A DNA stretch of 64,000 nucleotides from Sporosarcina luteola (GTDB lineage Bacteria; Bacillota; Bacilli; Bacillales_A; Planococcaceae). Shown here piece after piece: positions 1 through 7,336 of the stretch. Within the stretch, counting starts at the first letter, position 1, and the number at the start of each line of letters is the position of its first letter. Under the pieces are notes generated by a model. It was given only the letters and a program-made list of their open reading frames with translations. It made no database searches and was not told the origin of the DNA. The position numbers and the translations under genes are program-made. The stretch is from positions 62,001 through 126,000 of the forward strand of contig NZ_JAMBNV010000002.1 in the NCBI RefSeq assembly GCF_023715245.1. The letters run 5' to 3'.

Positions 1-16
1 TGCAACTATGATACTT

Positions 17-1750
17 TCACGACAATCCTTGCCCTTCCGCAAACTCCCGATACAACGGGTGGGACTTAATTAATTCCTCATGCGTGCCAATTCCCGTAAT
101 GCGGCCCGCCTCTAGGAAAATGAGCTGATCCGCGTCAACCACCGTCGACAACCGATGCGCGATGATGAGCGTCGTCCGCCCTTCCATGAGCCGCTGCAGC
201 GCTTCCTGTACATGCGTCTCCGAACCGCTGTCCAAATTGGACGTCGCTTCGTCTAGTAAGAGAATCTCCGGATTATGCAATAACGCACGCGCAATCGCAA
301 TCCGCTGACGCTGGCCTCCTGAGAGCTTCATTCCCCTCTCTCCGACGAGCGTTTCAAAACCGTCGGACATCGCTTCAATAAATTGAAGGGCGTTCGCCGC
401 CTCCGCAGCCTTCCGCACCTCTTCCATTGAAGGACGAATTTCCAACCCATAAGCGATATTATCCAAAATCGTCCCACTCAACAACGGACTTTCCTGCGAC
501 ACATAGCCAATCCGTTTCCGCCAATCGGACAATGCAATTTCTGAAATTGGCATACCGCCAATCGAAATCTCACCCACCGTCGGCAAATAAAAACGTTCGA
601 TCAACGAGAAAATCGTCGTCTTCCCTCCGCCGCTCGGACCGACAAATGCAGTCACCGTCCCTGGGTTTGCTTGGAATGAAACTCCCTCTAGAACCTCTTT
701 TCCGCTTTCATATGAAAAACCGACCGATTCAAACTTGATGCTTCCATCCGGCACATTCGTGGATCCTTTAGAAGGTTCGCTATCCATTCCTAACATCTGC
801 TGAATCCGTTCAGTCGCCCCGACAGCCTTCTGGAAAATCGTAAATACTTGAGCCATCTGCGCAAACGGCATGATAATTTGGAACATCAGAAAAATGATAG
901 CGACAAGCGTCCCCGCGGACAACACGCCTTTTGAAACTTGCGCGCCTCCATAACCAAGGATCACGACTAAAATACTCATCATCACGAGCGTCATGACAGG
1001 CGAAATGATTGCCTGTATCTTCGCCTCTTTCAATCCGAATGAAAACAGCGAGCTGATCGCTTTCCCACCCTTCTCCCCTTCATTCGGCTCCGCCCGGTAA
1101 GCCTTCACTAACCTGATATCGCCAAGCACCCTGCCAAGATGGCCCGAGAACTTCGCCATCTCCCCTTGCGTCGCTTTTGCGATTTTATGCATAATCCGGC
1201 CAAGCGGAAAGATGATCGCCATACTAACCGGTATGCTGATCAACATGATCAACGTCATCTTCCAATCCAAATACAGAAGAATTGCAACTGCACCGATTAT
1301 CGAAATGATTCCCGTAATGAACGACACGAGATGATCTGACACCAATTGCTTCAGCATCGTCGTATCCTGCGTTATCCGGCTCATTGTCTCACCGGTTTCA
1401 TTCTCATCGTAATAAGAAACCGGGAGCCGAAGCACTTTGTACCATAACTTATTCCGCAAGTCGGCAACGATCGTCTCACCGATGAATGCCAGCAAATAAT
1501 ACGAAACCCCGCCCAATACCGCCTGCAGAATGAAAACCGCAAACAAGAACACAGCCGTACTCCAATTAAAAGAGGCACCCGTCAAGGAATCGACAAGCTC
1601 CCTCGTCACTAACGGAACCGCCAAACTCGCCGCCGTCGAAAATAACGCAAGCACAAGCGCAAGCGCCGTCTTCCCCTTCGGCCACTTCAGCTGGCGCAAT
1701 AAACCGATGAATTCCTTCATCGAACCTTTCGTTTTCAATTCACTTTCCAT
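17..1750 (-). CDS. BmrA-like half-size multidrug ABC exporter
   Basis: Complete 577-aa type-I ABC exporter with one transmembrane domain fused to one nucleotide-binding domain, expected to work as a homodimer in the cytoplasmic membrane. Six membrane helices fill residues ~25-310. The ATPase domain has Walker A GPSGGGKTT (~370), signature LSGGQRQR (~475), Walker B ILLLDEATS (~497) and the IAHRLST H-loop (~530). Length and motifs match B. subtilis BmrA/YvcC-type drug or lipid exporters; the substrate cannot be read from sequence. The ATG follows a pyrimidine-rich stretch and no strong ribosome site was seen. A 20-base-period repeat array lies just upstream. Confidence 0.9.
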   Translation of the reverse strand: MESELKTKGSMKEFIGLLRQLKWPKGKTALALVLALFSTAASLAVPLVTRELVDSLTGASFNWSTAVFLFAVFILQAVLGGVSYYLLAFIGETIVADLRNKLWYKVLRLPVSYYDENETGETMSRITQDTTMLKQLVSDHLVSFITGIISIIGAVAILLYLDWKMTLIMLISIPVSMAIIFPLGRIMHKIAKATQGEMAKFSGHLGRVLGDIRLVKAYRAEPNEGEKGGKAISSLFSFGLKEAKIQAIISPVMTLVMMSILVVILGYGGAQVSKGVLSAGTLVAIIFLMFQIIMPFAQMAQVFTIFQKAVGATERIQQMLGMDSEPSKGSTNVPDGSIKFESVGFSYESGKEVLEGVSFQANPGTVTAFVGPSGGGKTTIFSLIERFYLPTVGEISIGGMPISEIALSDWRKRIGYVSQESPLLSGTILDNIAYGLEIRPSMEEVRKAAEAANALQFIEAMSDGFETLVGERGMKLSGGQRQRIAIARALLHNPEILLLDEATSNLDSGSETHVQEALQRLMEGRTTLIIAHRLSTVVDADQLIFLEAGRITGIGTHEELIKSHPLYREFAEGQGLS

Positions 1751-1776
1751 CTACTCACCCTTTTCTCTCTCCAATT

Positions 1777-1916
1777 ACGCATAAATTCATCCAGCCACGC
1801 ATAAAACGATCCAGAAACGCATAAATCCTAATTATCGCGCATAAACTCTAAAATTCACGCATATCCCCTTCTAAAAGTCCATAAACGCGCACAATCACGC
1901 ATAAACTTCTCCTGAC
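1777..1916. repeat. Phased array A: 7 units, 20-base period, core acgcataaa
   Basis: The word acgcataaa (or a close variant) starts at 1777, 1797, 1817, 1837, 1857, 1877 and 1897, exactly 20 bases apart. The remaining ~11 bases of each unit differ from unit to unit. Degenerate copies are gcgcataaa (1837), acgcatatc (1857) and gtccataaa (1877). The array begins 4 bases beyond the stop codon of the gene ending at 1920 and fills the gap to the ABC exporter start. Both flanking genes are on the minus strand. It is not coding and not palindromic. Confidence 0.93.
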
Positions 1917-1919
1917 GCT

Positions 1920-2489
1920 CTATTCTCCCTCATACCAATAATAAGCATTATAAAATTCCGTATACATATCGAAGCTCTTTCTAATGTCATTTTGAATTTC
2001 TTCTAGTCGATGGATTAAGTGGAACCTCGAAGGAGGAGAGCTTTTTATCCTGACAATCTCCTCCTCAGCTGCTTGAATCCATCGCAAAGTCGCATATAGA
2101 TACTTTCTGGATTCTGATGAATGTGGCTCCTCAAAAGTGATAGACAATACCCTGTCCTGCAAGAATCTAAGGTCTTCTAAAATAATATTCAAGTCACCTT
2201 TACCAATACTCGATCTAGAAGTCGTCATCATATCCATTTCATACGTTTCGAGAATGTGTTTTGTAGCGTACTTTACATGATCCATCGAATAGCCTTCCGG
2301 ATCCTTTCCTTTATTCTCTTCATCCATCTTCTTAAATTCATATAATTTCATTTTGTAATCTTGCAAAATAGGAAGTTCCGTACTGACTGAAACTGATTGA
2401 TAGACACTGAATACCGAATACGGGAAAAATACCTGTGCAAAAATCAACCCTACGACAACAAGTAAGCCCATCCACAATCTCTTATTCAA
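1920..2489 (-). CDS. Membrane-anchored protein of unknown function
   Basis: Not recognised. With a TTG start at 2489 it is 189 aa: a short basic N-terminus, one hydrophobic helix (~residues 5-25, signal anchor) and a charged, helical extracytoplasmic part rich in Glu, Lys and Tyr, ending in an aromatic tail (YYWYEGE). The TTG is preferred because AAGGGGG lies 7 bases upstream and because TTG overlaps the TGA of the upstream P-loop gene (TTGA), a typical coupled junction. Starting at the earlier in-frame ATG would overlap that gene by 37 bases. Last gene of a five-gene operon. Confidence 0.7.
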   Translation of the reverse strand: MNKRLWMGLLVVVGLIFAQVFFPYSVFSVYQSVSVSTELPILQDYKMKLYEFKKMDEENKGKDPEGYSMDHVKYATKHILETYEMDMMTTSRSSIGKGDLNIILEDLRFLQDRVLSITFEEPHSSESRKYLYATLRWIQAAEEEIVRIKSSPPSRFHLIHRLEEIQNDIRKSFDMYTEFYNAYYWYEGE

Positions 2490-3016
2490 TCCATATCCCC
2501 CTTGCTCAATGCCGCCAACCAATTCTCCACTTCCCGCGGGGACTTTAAAATTAACACTTCCGCATCGCTCCGCTCAAGCATTTGAAAAACACCTGGCCGC
2601 TTCTTCTTCGGATACGTCCATATGAACTTCACAAACTCCCAATCAACCTTCTCCGGACAGCCTTCCGCCATATCCGGGCGCGTTTTCCCCCGATACATCC
2701 ATCTCCTCTTGAAAACCCGCATTAGGCATAGCCAGTTCGGGAAGTCGAGGAAGACGATCAGGTCAGCATATTGAGCCCGCATCTCAATCGTGGAGTTGAA
2801 GTTTCCATCGATGATCCATGCGGGCTTCTCTAATTCACTTTGAAGTTTTTCCCTAAATTCCGGCTTCGACGTAGGTACCCATCCTTCATTCCAAAAAAGT
2901 GCATCTAAATGAAGGGCGGGCAATTGCAGACGGTTCGCCAGCTCGACCGATAACGTCGATTTCCCCGCGCCGCTGCATCCGATTATGAGAATCCGTTTAT
3001 ATGATTTTTCATTCAT
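2486..3016 (-). CDS. P-loop NTPase, adenylate-kinase-like (FlaR/topology-modulation type)
   Basis: A 176-aa P-loop protein with Walker A GCSGAGKST at residues 13-21, followed by a kinase-like core (LHLDALFWNEGW, WIIDGNF, ADLIVFLDFP). This layout is typical of the small proteins annotated as DNA topology modulation protein FlaR or as adenylate-kinase-like ATPases; their true substrate is unknown. The ATG at 3016 was chosen over the longer reading because it sits inside the 3' end of the uracil-DNA glycosylase gene (8-base overlap, ATGAATGA), consistent with translational coupling. Confidence 0.78.
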   Translation of the reverse strand: MNEKSYKRILIIGCSGAGKSTLSVELANRLQLPALHLDALFWNEGWVPTSKPEFREKLQSELEKPAWIIDGNFNSTIEMRAQYADLIVFLDFPNWLCLMRVFKRRWMYRGKTRPDMAEGCPEKVDWEFVKFIWTYPKKKRPGVFQMLERSDAEVLILKSPREVENWLAALSKGDMD

Positions 3017-3662
3017 TCCGCAAATTCTCCAGGAACTCTCCAATCTTCAGCCAATCCGCATCCAGATCCGGCCTATGCGACGGACGGTAAAAGACGGCCG
3101 CTGGATGGAATGTTGGCACAATCCGATACACCTTATCCGTCCACTCAAACGTCGTACTCTCAAGATCCGGAAGAAACCGTACAGGCCGTTCCAGCAACTG
3201 GCCATGCAGCTCCGTCACTTTCGCCGCTTTACCGATCAACCTTTGCAGGCCGACATTCCCGAGCGCTACAATCAGTTTCGGCTCAATATTTGCTATCTCA
3301 TAATCGAGCACCGGGGCATGCGCCAAAATCTCTTTCGCAGTCGGCGGCCGATTGTATTTTCGTTTCGTCATCGTGCCGTCCCGCTCCCGCTTTTCGCCCC
3401 ATTTGTACGGCCTGCTGCGGACCGTGCTCGTCATATAAACATCATCACGCGTCAATCCAATTGAATCGAGCGACTTCATCAATTCCTTACCAGCCCTGCC
3501 GATGAAAGGAATTCCATCCACAGCCTCAAATTCCCCTGGCGCTTCGCCGATCAGCAGAAGCTCTGGCTTTTGCGGACCTTCCCCATAGACAAATCCTTCT
3601 ACCGGAAATCCTTTGATCCGCTCCTTGCCAAGTTCAGCAATTGACTCAGGTATTCGAAACAT
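3009..3662 (-). CDS. Uracil-DNA glycosylase family 4/5-like, lacking Fe-S cysteines
   Basis: A 217-aa protein of the uracil-DNA glycosylase superfamily (COG1573). Motif 1 is GEAPGEFEAVDGIPFIGRAG (from residue 39), with the loop that activates water or binds uracil; motif 2 is the C-terminal HPAA. Such enzymes excise uracil from DNA. Family 4 members carry a 4Fe-4S cluster held by four cysteines, but this protein has no cysteine at all: the usual KCRP segment reads RSRP and the N-terminal CxxC region is absent. It therefore belongs to a cluster-free branch. ATG at 3662 is preferred, with AAAGGGAG 7 bases upstream. 14 bases after the kinase-like gene. Confidence 0.85.
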   Translation of the reverse strand: MFRIPESIAELGKERIKGFPVEGFVYGEGPQKPELLLIGEAPGEFEAVDGIPFIGRAGKELMKSLDSIGLTRDDVYMTSTVRSRPYKWGEKRERDGTMTKRKYNRPPTAKEILAHAPVLDYEIANIEPKLIVALGNVGLQRLIGKAAKVTELHGQLLERPVRFLPDLESTTFEWTDKVYRIVPTFHPAAVFYRPSHRPDLDADWLKIGEFLENLRNE

Positions 3663-3676
3663 CGGCACACTCCCTT

Positions 3677-4621
3677 TCAGCCTTGCAACAGCATTATCGT
3701 TTCATCTAAGAACGCCTTGCCGTCACCATGTTTAATCTTCTCAATTCCTTCTTCTATCCGATCATATCGAAATGCGCGAATTATTGCGAATAGATGGGGG
3801 ATCATCTCCCGTTCGCCATCGGATAAAGGTCTTTCTGCTTCATAGGCCTCTATGTATGCATGATAGCGCTCTTCCGGCGTTTCAGTTCCCTCGAAGTCAT
3901 GGTGCCATGCCAAGAAAACAGCAACGCCTATGCACTCATTTAGCAGGACTTCATCCCCGGCAATATCGTAATCAAAGACTGCAGTAATTTTATCTTGTTG
4001 GAATAAAAGATTATAAGGACATAGGTCCCCTTGAACCGGGCCAGACGGAAGCGAACTCCACACTTCTTTCAACTTCAATCTTCTACTTTGATACAGTTCT
4101 TTTACCGTGGCTAGTTCCATCCTAAACGTCCCCTCCTCTTTAACGTTCCGAATGAAGTCCAAATAACTTAATTCATTTTCATCATAATCGCCAATTGCAT
4201 CGGTTTCATTCCCGCCGAACATGCCCCAACTCGTTCCTGTTCCGAAGCGAAAATCTGTCGTTGAAGAAATGGCATGCTGTTTGCCGAGCAATTTTCCAAT
4301 CTCTCTACTATGTGACAAACGGAGATGTTTTATCTCTTCCCCAAACCCCTTTTTTTCGAGGATAAACAGCAAACCTCCATGCTCAACATACCGATTACCT
4401 ATTATTGTTTTTTCAGGCACGATAAAGGGCAAACCCGCATCATTCATAAGTATGGTGAATTCGATAATTTTCTCGATAAATGCTACCGGCTGTTTCTCAC
4501 CCTTTAGATAATACATTTCCCCGTCCACTTCCACTTCCGCAACAAGTCTTTCTTTGTCCCGTAGAATTTCGTGCCGTGTAACCGGTTCTGTAAAATAGTA
4601 TTTCATTACCTCTTGAATCAA
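3677..4621 (-). CDS. Aminoglycoside-phosphotransferase-fold kinase-like protein
   Basis: About 314 aa with the choline/aminoglycoside kinase (APH) fold. The catalytic loop is PVQGDLCPYNLLF, where the usual HGD reads QGD but the catalytic Asp and Asn remain, and the metal-binding loop is VFDYDIAGD. The N-lobe carries ILEKKGFGEEI. The substrate is unknown; relatives include homoserine kinase II and spore-coat CotS-type proteins. The long reading of the frame runs back over the upstream gene, so I place the start at TTG 4621 (GGGGGCGAA 6-7 bases upstream, next to the upstream TGA); ATG 4606 is the alternative. Second gene of the 4970-1920 operon. Confidence 0.8.
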   Translation of the reverse strand: MIQEVMKYYFTEPVTRHEILRDKERLVAEVEVDGEMYYLKGEKQPVAFIEKIIEFTILMNDAGLPFIVPEKTIIGNRYVEHGGLLFILEKKGFGEEIKHLRLSHSREIGKLLGKQHAISSTTDFRFGTGTSWGMFGGNETDAIGDYDENELSYLDFIRNVKEEGTFRMELATVKELYQSRRLKLKEVWSSLPSGPVQGDLCPYNLLFQQDKITAVFDYDIAGDEVLLNECIGVAVFLAWHHDFEGTETPEERYHAYIEAYEAERPLSDGEREMIPHLFAIIRAFRYDRIEEGIEKIKHGDGKAFLDETIMLLQG

Positions 4622-4622
4622 T

Positions 4623-4970
4623 TCATTCGCCCCCAACGATATGTTCCTCCAGCGCCCGCTCCACGCTTGTAGCAAAACTGTTACCGGCTCCCCAATCAAA
4701 TCGGAAGAACACACCCTCCGAGCTGCCCGCCGCCACGACATGGACGCGTGTTGTCCCTTCGAAATTATCAATCGTGGCAGTGACGGACGCACGATTATGC
4801 GAGCGCATATAGTATTTCTCCATAATCAAAACATGGACTTCCGACAAACCGGCTGTCCTCACGTAATGATCCACCAATGTGCCGCTGATGCTCCCCCGCA
4901 ATATTTCCGTTTGAATGATATCAGCTGCTTCCGTTGGAGTGATACTCACTGTAAACTCTTTGACTGACAT
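4623..4970 (-). CDS. Small conserved protein, unknown function (possibly DUF6054)
   Basis: A 115-aa soluble protein without signal or membrane segment. It opens with EFTVSITPTEAADIIQ and contains alternating beta strands (ASVTATIDNFEGTTRVHVVAAG) and a C-terminal helix. The composition resembles the DUF6054 family, but I cannot confirm this from memory. First gene of a five-gene minus-strand operon, with the next start coupled to its stop codon. A good ribosome site (GAGAGGGG) lies ~9 bases upstream of the ATG. An ECF-type promoter candidate lies directly upstream. Confidence 0.7.
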   Translation of the reverse strand: MSVKEFTVSITPTEAADIIQTEILRGSISGTLVDHYVRTAGLSEVHVLIMEKYYMRSHNRASVTATIDNFEGTTRVHVVAAGSSEGVFFRFDWGAGNSFATSVERALEEHIVGGE

Positions 4971-4998
4971 ACCAACATCCCCTCTCTTTATACGTCTA

Positions 4999-5027
4999 AT
5001 TACGTATGGAGCCGAATGGAAGTTTCA
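4999..5027 (-). promoter_or_regulatory. Candidate ECF-sigma promoter (TGAAAC-N17-CGTAAT)
   Basis: On the minus strand TGAAAC (5027-5022) and CGTAAT (5004-4999) are separated by 17 bases, ~28 bases upstream of the ATG at 4970. This resembles SigW/SigV-type promoters, which usually have a 16-base spacer. TGAAAC also forms part of a perfect 10-bp inverted repeat at 5018-5043 (GGAAGTTTCA, loop of 6, TGAAACTTCC), so a protein-binding site or hairpin may overlap the -35 element. Confidence 0.35.
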
Positions 5028-5043
5028 TTAAGTTGAAACTTCC
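5018..5043. repeat. Perfect 10-bp inverted repeat
   Basis: ggaagtttca and tgaaacttcc flank the six bases ttaagt. No T run follows on either strand, so it is not an intrinsic terminator. It lies upstream of the 4970 operon and overlaps its candidate -35 element. The remaining bases 5044-5170 hold nothing I recognise. Confidence 0.6.
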
Positions 5044-5170
5044 CAGAGAGGCAGGCGAACTTGAGCGTGGGAGGCGCTTCCTTGGGTGCGGAACGTTAAT
5101 TATTGGGCGAACCTATAGGTTTTGTATGCGGAGGGTCTGCCATTCCTCAACTCCCCATGACGCGATTCCA

Positions 5171-5209
5171 AAATAAAAAAACTGACGACCCTGGATGAGA
5201 GGTCGTCAG
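5171..5209 (-). terminator. Intrinsic terminator of the 5218-5901 lipoprotein gene
   Basis: Stem ctgacgacc / ggtcgtcag followed, on the minus strand, by a long T run (aaaataaaaaaa on the plus strand). It starts 9 bases beyond the stop codon. Confidence 0.9.
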
Positions 5210-5217
5210 CAAGGATA

Positions 5218-5901
5218 TTAGTCAGCGATGAGATCAGGGTCGTTTTGGTTCGCGATACCAAACTCAAAGTAATTTGATCTTTCGTTGATCAGGAGATACT
5301 TCAGGCCGTTATGGTCGACGTAGGTTTCTGTGTCATTGCCGTCTTCGTTCGGGTCTTTCAGTCCTAGTTCGTTCATGATTGTTTTCGCATCTTCGTCCGC
5401 CACGTTGCCAACTGATTTGATAATGACATTGACAATGTCGAAAGCGGTTTGCCGCGATTCGAATCCTTCGACTTCAAGCAGGATCGCTTTCAGCTCGTCC
5501 TCTTCACCTGTCGACAATCCGTTGATCCTTAGGTCATCATGCAATTCAATGGTTGCCGTTTGCGTGCCGTCTTCCTGGTCGAGCCACTCAAATTTCTCGA
5601 TTTTGTAATCCAACCCTTGCGCAGCGGCATGTTCATTGAACTTGTCCTTGAATTTATCCATCGACAAGCCGATAGTTTGGTCGTTTTGAAGATTGTTTTC
5701 GGCTTCTGCGTCATCTGCTGTTTCCTCGCCTGCTTCATCCTCTTTGGCATTCGGGTCAGCGCCTCCCGCCTCTTCTGTCTTCGTCTCGGTTTCACTGTCG
5801 GCAGTTGTATTGGCTGAGTCGCCGCCCTTGTCATTCCCGCAAGCAGCTAGCCCTAATACGAGCACAAGCGCGAAAATGAGTAGTTGTAGCTTTTTCTCCA
5901 C
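5218..5901 (-). CDS. Lipoprotein of unknown function
   Basis: A 227-aa secreted lipoprotein with signal peptide and lipobox LGLAAC (Cys ~21). A long Asp/Glu/Thr/Ala-rich low-complexity linker (~residues 24-70) precedes a globular C-terminal domain of ~150 aa with no family that I recognise. Start is GTG at 5901 with AGGAGAG eight bases upstream; the nearby ATG is in another frame. Monocistronic, with its own terminator. Expected on the outer face of the membrane. Confidence 0.82.
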   Translation of the reverse strand: MEKKLQLLIFALVLVLGLAACGNDKGGDSANTTADSETETKTEEAGGADPNAKEDEAGEETADDAEAENNLQNDQTIGLSMDKFKDKFNEHAAAQGLDYKIEKFEWLDQEDGTQTATIELHDDLRINGLSTGEEDELKAILLEVEGFESRQTAFDIVNVIIKSVGNVADEDAKTIMNELGLKDPNEDGNDTETYVDHNGLKYLLINERSNYFEFGIANQNDPDLIAD

Positions 5902-6011
5902 GTTTCCATCTCTCCTATTCTAACTTGATCCATATTCTATGTATCTTCACTCTGTCCTTGTATAACCTTCATGGATCACCCGCAAACATACCGCTTCCAC
6001 GCAATCCATAC

Positions 6012-6040
6012 AAAAAGGACTGCCGAGTAGCAGTCCCTGT
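6012..6040 (-). terminator. Intrinsic terminator of niaP
   Basis: Stem ggactgc / gcagtcc with loop cgagta, followed on the minus strand by TTTTTGTAT. Five bases beyond the niaP stop codon. Confidence 0.88.
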
Positions 6041-6044
6041 TGTT

Positions 6045-7250
6045 TTATTCCAATTCCAGTTGTTTCGTTTCGGTCCCTAACAATAAAACCGCCAGGACGC
6101 CGATGATGATGGCGCCGCAGAAGATGCCGAAGATCAGTCCGAAACCGTAGCCTGCAGTTAACAGGGAGCCGACGAGCAACGGACCGAAGATGCCGCCGAT
6201 TCTACCGGCTGCTGCCGCCATTCCTGAGCCTGTCGCCCTGACAGCGGTCGGATATTGTTCCGGCGAATAGGCGTACAGTGCACCCCATGCCCCTAAGTTG
6301 AAGAATGAAAGGAGTGCGCCGGAAATGAGGAGCATTGTAAGCGATTCAGCGTTTCCGAACAGAAGCGCGCTCACAGCTGTCCCGATCAAGTACGTCGACA
6401 GCACGAATTTGCGTCCCGCCCTTTCAATGAGCCAGGCAGCTGTGAAGTAGCCAGGCAATTGCGCGAGTGTCATGATGAGCACATATTTGAAGCTGTGGAT
6501 CATATCGAACCCTTTCATGACCATGACGCTCGGCAGCCAAAGGAACATGCCGTAATAGGAGAACACGACGGTGAACCAGACGATCCAAAGCATCGTCGTT
6601 CTACGCGCGTATGGCTTGGACCAGATAAGCTTTAGCTTGTCGCTGAAGGACTGTTTCGGTTCCCCTTCCCTTTCGAATTTCGGGGAGTCAGGCAAATTCC
6701 GCCGTAAATAGATGGCGTAAAATGCAGGGAGTGCTGTTAGGATCAAAGCAATCCGCCAGCCGTATTCCGGGATGATGAAGTATGCCAGCAACGCTGCGAT
6801 GAGCCAGCCCGCTGCCCAGAAGCTTTCCAAAAGGACAACGACGCGACCTCGTTCTTTTGCCGCAACACTTTCCGATACGAGCGTCGATGCGACTGGGAGT
6901 TCCCCGCCGAGACCCGCTCCTACGAAGAAACGCAAAATGAGGAAGACTGTCAATGTTGTCGTCAGCGCAGATAATCCGCTTGCCAATGAAAAGAGTACAA
7001 GCGTCATCATGAAGACATTTTTCCTTCCAATCCGATCCGCGAGCAAGCCGAAACCAAATGCCCCGACCGCCATGCCGATCGAGTTCATGCTCCCGATCCA
7101 GCCCATTTCTGTTGTCGACAAATGCCATTCTACCGAGATGGCCGCAATGACGAATGAAAGGATTCCGACGTCCATTGCATCGAACATCCAACCTGTCCCG
7201 GAAATTACGAGTAATTTATTGCGGGAAATCCCGCCCGTTTTATTGTTCAC
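6045..7250 (-). CDS. niaP: Niacin (nicotinate) transporter NiaP, MFS
   Basis: A major-facilitator permease of 401 aa with 12 predicted helices, closely resembling B. subtilis YceI/NiaP along its length, for example GWMFDAMDVGILSF near the N-terminus, the inter-helix motif GLLADRIGRKN and GGELPVASTLVSE. It imports nicotinate or nicotinamide as NAD precursors. I place the start at GTG 7250 (AGGGG 10 bases upstream). The in-frame ATG at 7290-7292 coincides with the predicted transcription start of the promoter just upstream and so is unlikely to be used. A NiaR-type operator overlaps the leader. Confidence 0.9.
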   Translation of the reverse strand: MNNKTGGISRNKLLVISGTGWMFDAMDVGILSFVIAAISVEWHLSTTEMGWIGSMNSIGMAVGAFGFGLLADRIGRKNVFMMTLVLFSLASGLSALTTTLTVFLILRFFVGAGLGGELPVASTLVSESVAAKERGRVVVLLESFWAAGWLIAALLAYFIIPEYGWRIALILTALPAFYAIYLRRNLPDSPKFEREGEPKQSFSDKLKLIWSKPYARRTTMLWIVWFTVVFSYYGMFLWLPSVMVMKGFDMIHSFKYVLIMTLAQLPGYFTAAWLIERAGRKFVLSTYLIGTAVSALLFGNAESLTMLLISGALLSFFNLGAWGALYAYSPEQYPTAVRATGSGMAAAAGRIGGIFGPLLVGSLLTAGYGFGLIFGIFCGAIIIGVLAVLLLGTETKQLELE

Positions 7251-7280
7251 AAGTAGTCTGCCCCTCGTTGTATAGTTTTG

Positions 7281-7292
7281 GTGTCTTGACAC
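7281..7292. promoter_or_regulatory. Candidate NiaR operator of niaP
   Basis: gtgtc-tt-gacac is a perfect inverted repeat placed immediately downstream of the -10 element, at the predicted transcription start. NiaR (YrxA) is the niacin-responsive repressor of niaP in Bacilli and binds short GTGTC/GACAC-type palindromes. The assignment is inferred from motif, position and gene. Confidence 0.55.
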
Positions 7293-7297
7293 TTGTC

Positions 7298-7327
7298 ATT
7301 ATACTCCTGAGCAACTGCTAATCACAA
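7298..7327 (-). promoter_or_regulatory. SigA promoter of niaP
   Basis: Minus strand TTGTGA (7327-7322), 18-base spacer, TATAAT (7303-7298). Transcription would begin near 7291, leaving a leader of ~40 bases before GTG 7250. Confidence 0.65.
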
Positions 7328-7336
7328 GAACTTTTT

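Noticed and set aside
5044..5170. GC-rich leader upstream of the 4970 operon as a riboswitch
   Set aside because: No known riboswitch core motif seen and it lies upstream of the best promoter candidate.
6772..7275. 167-residue plus-strand frame opposite niaP
   Set aside because: Shadow of niaP; no recognisable protein features.
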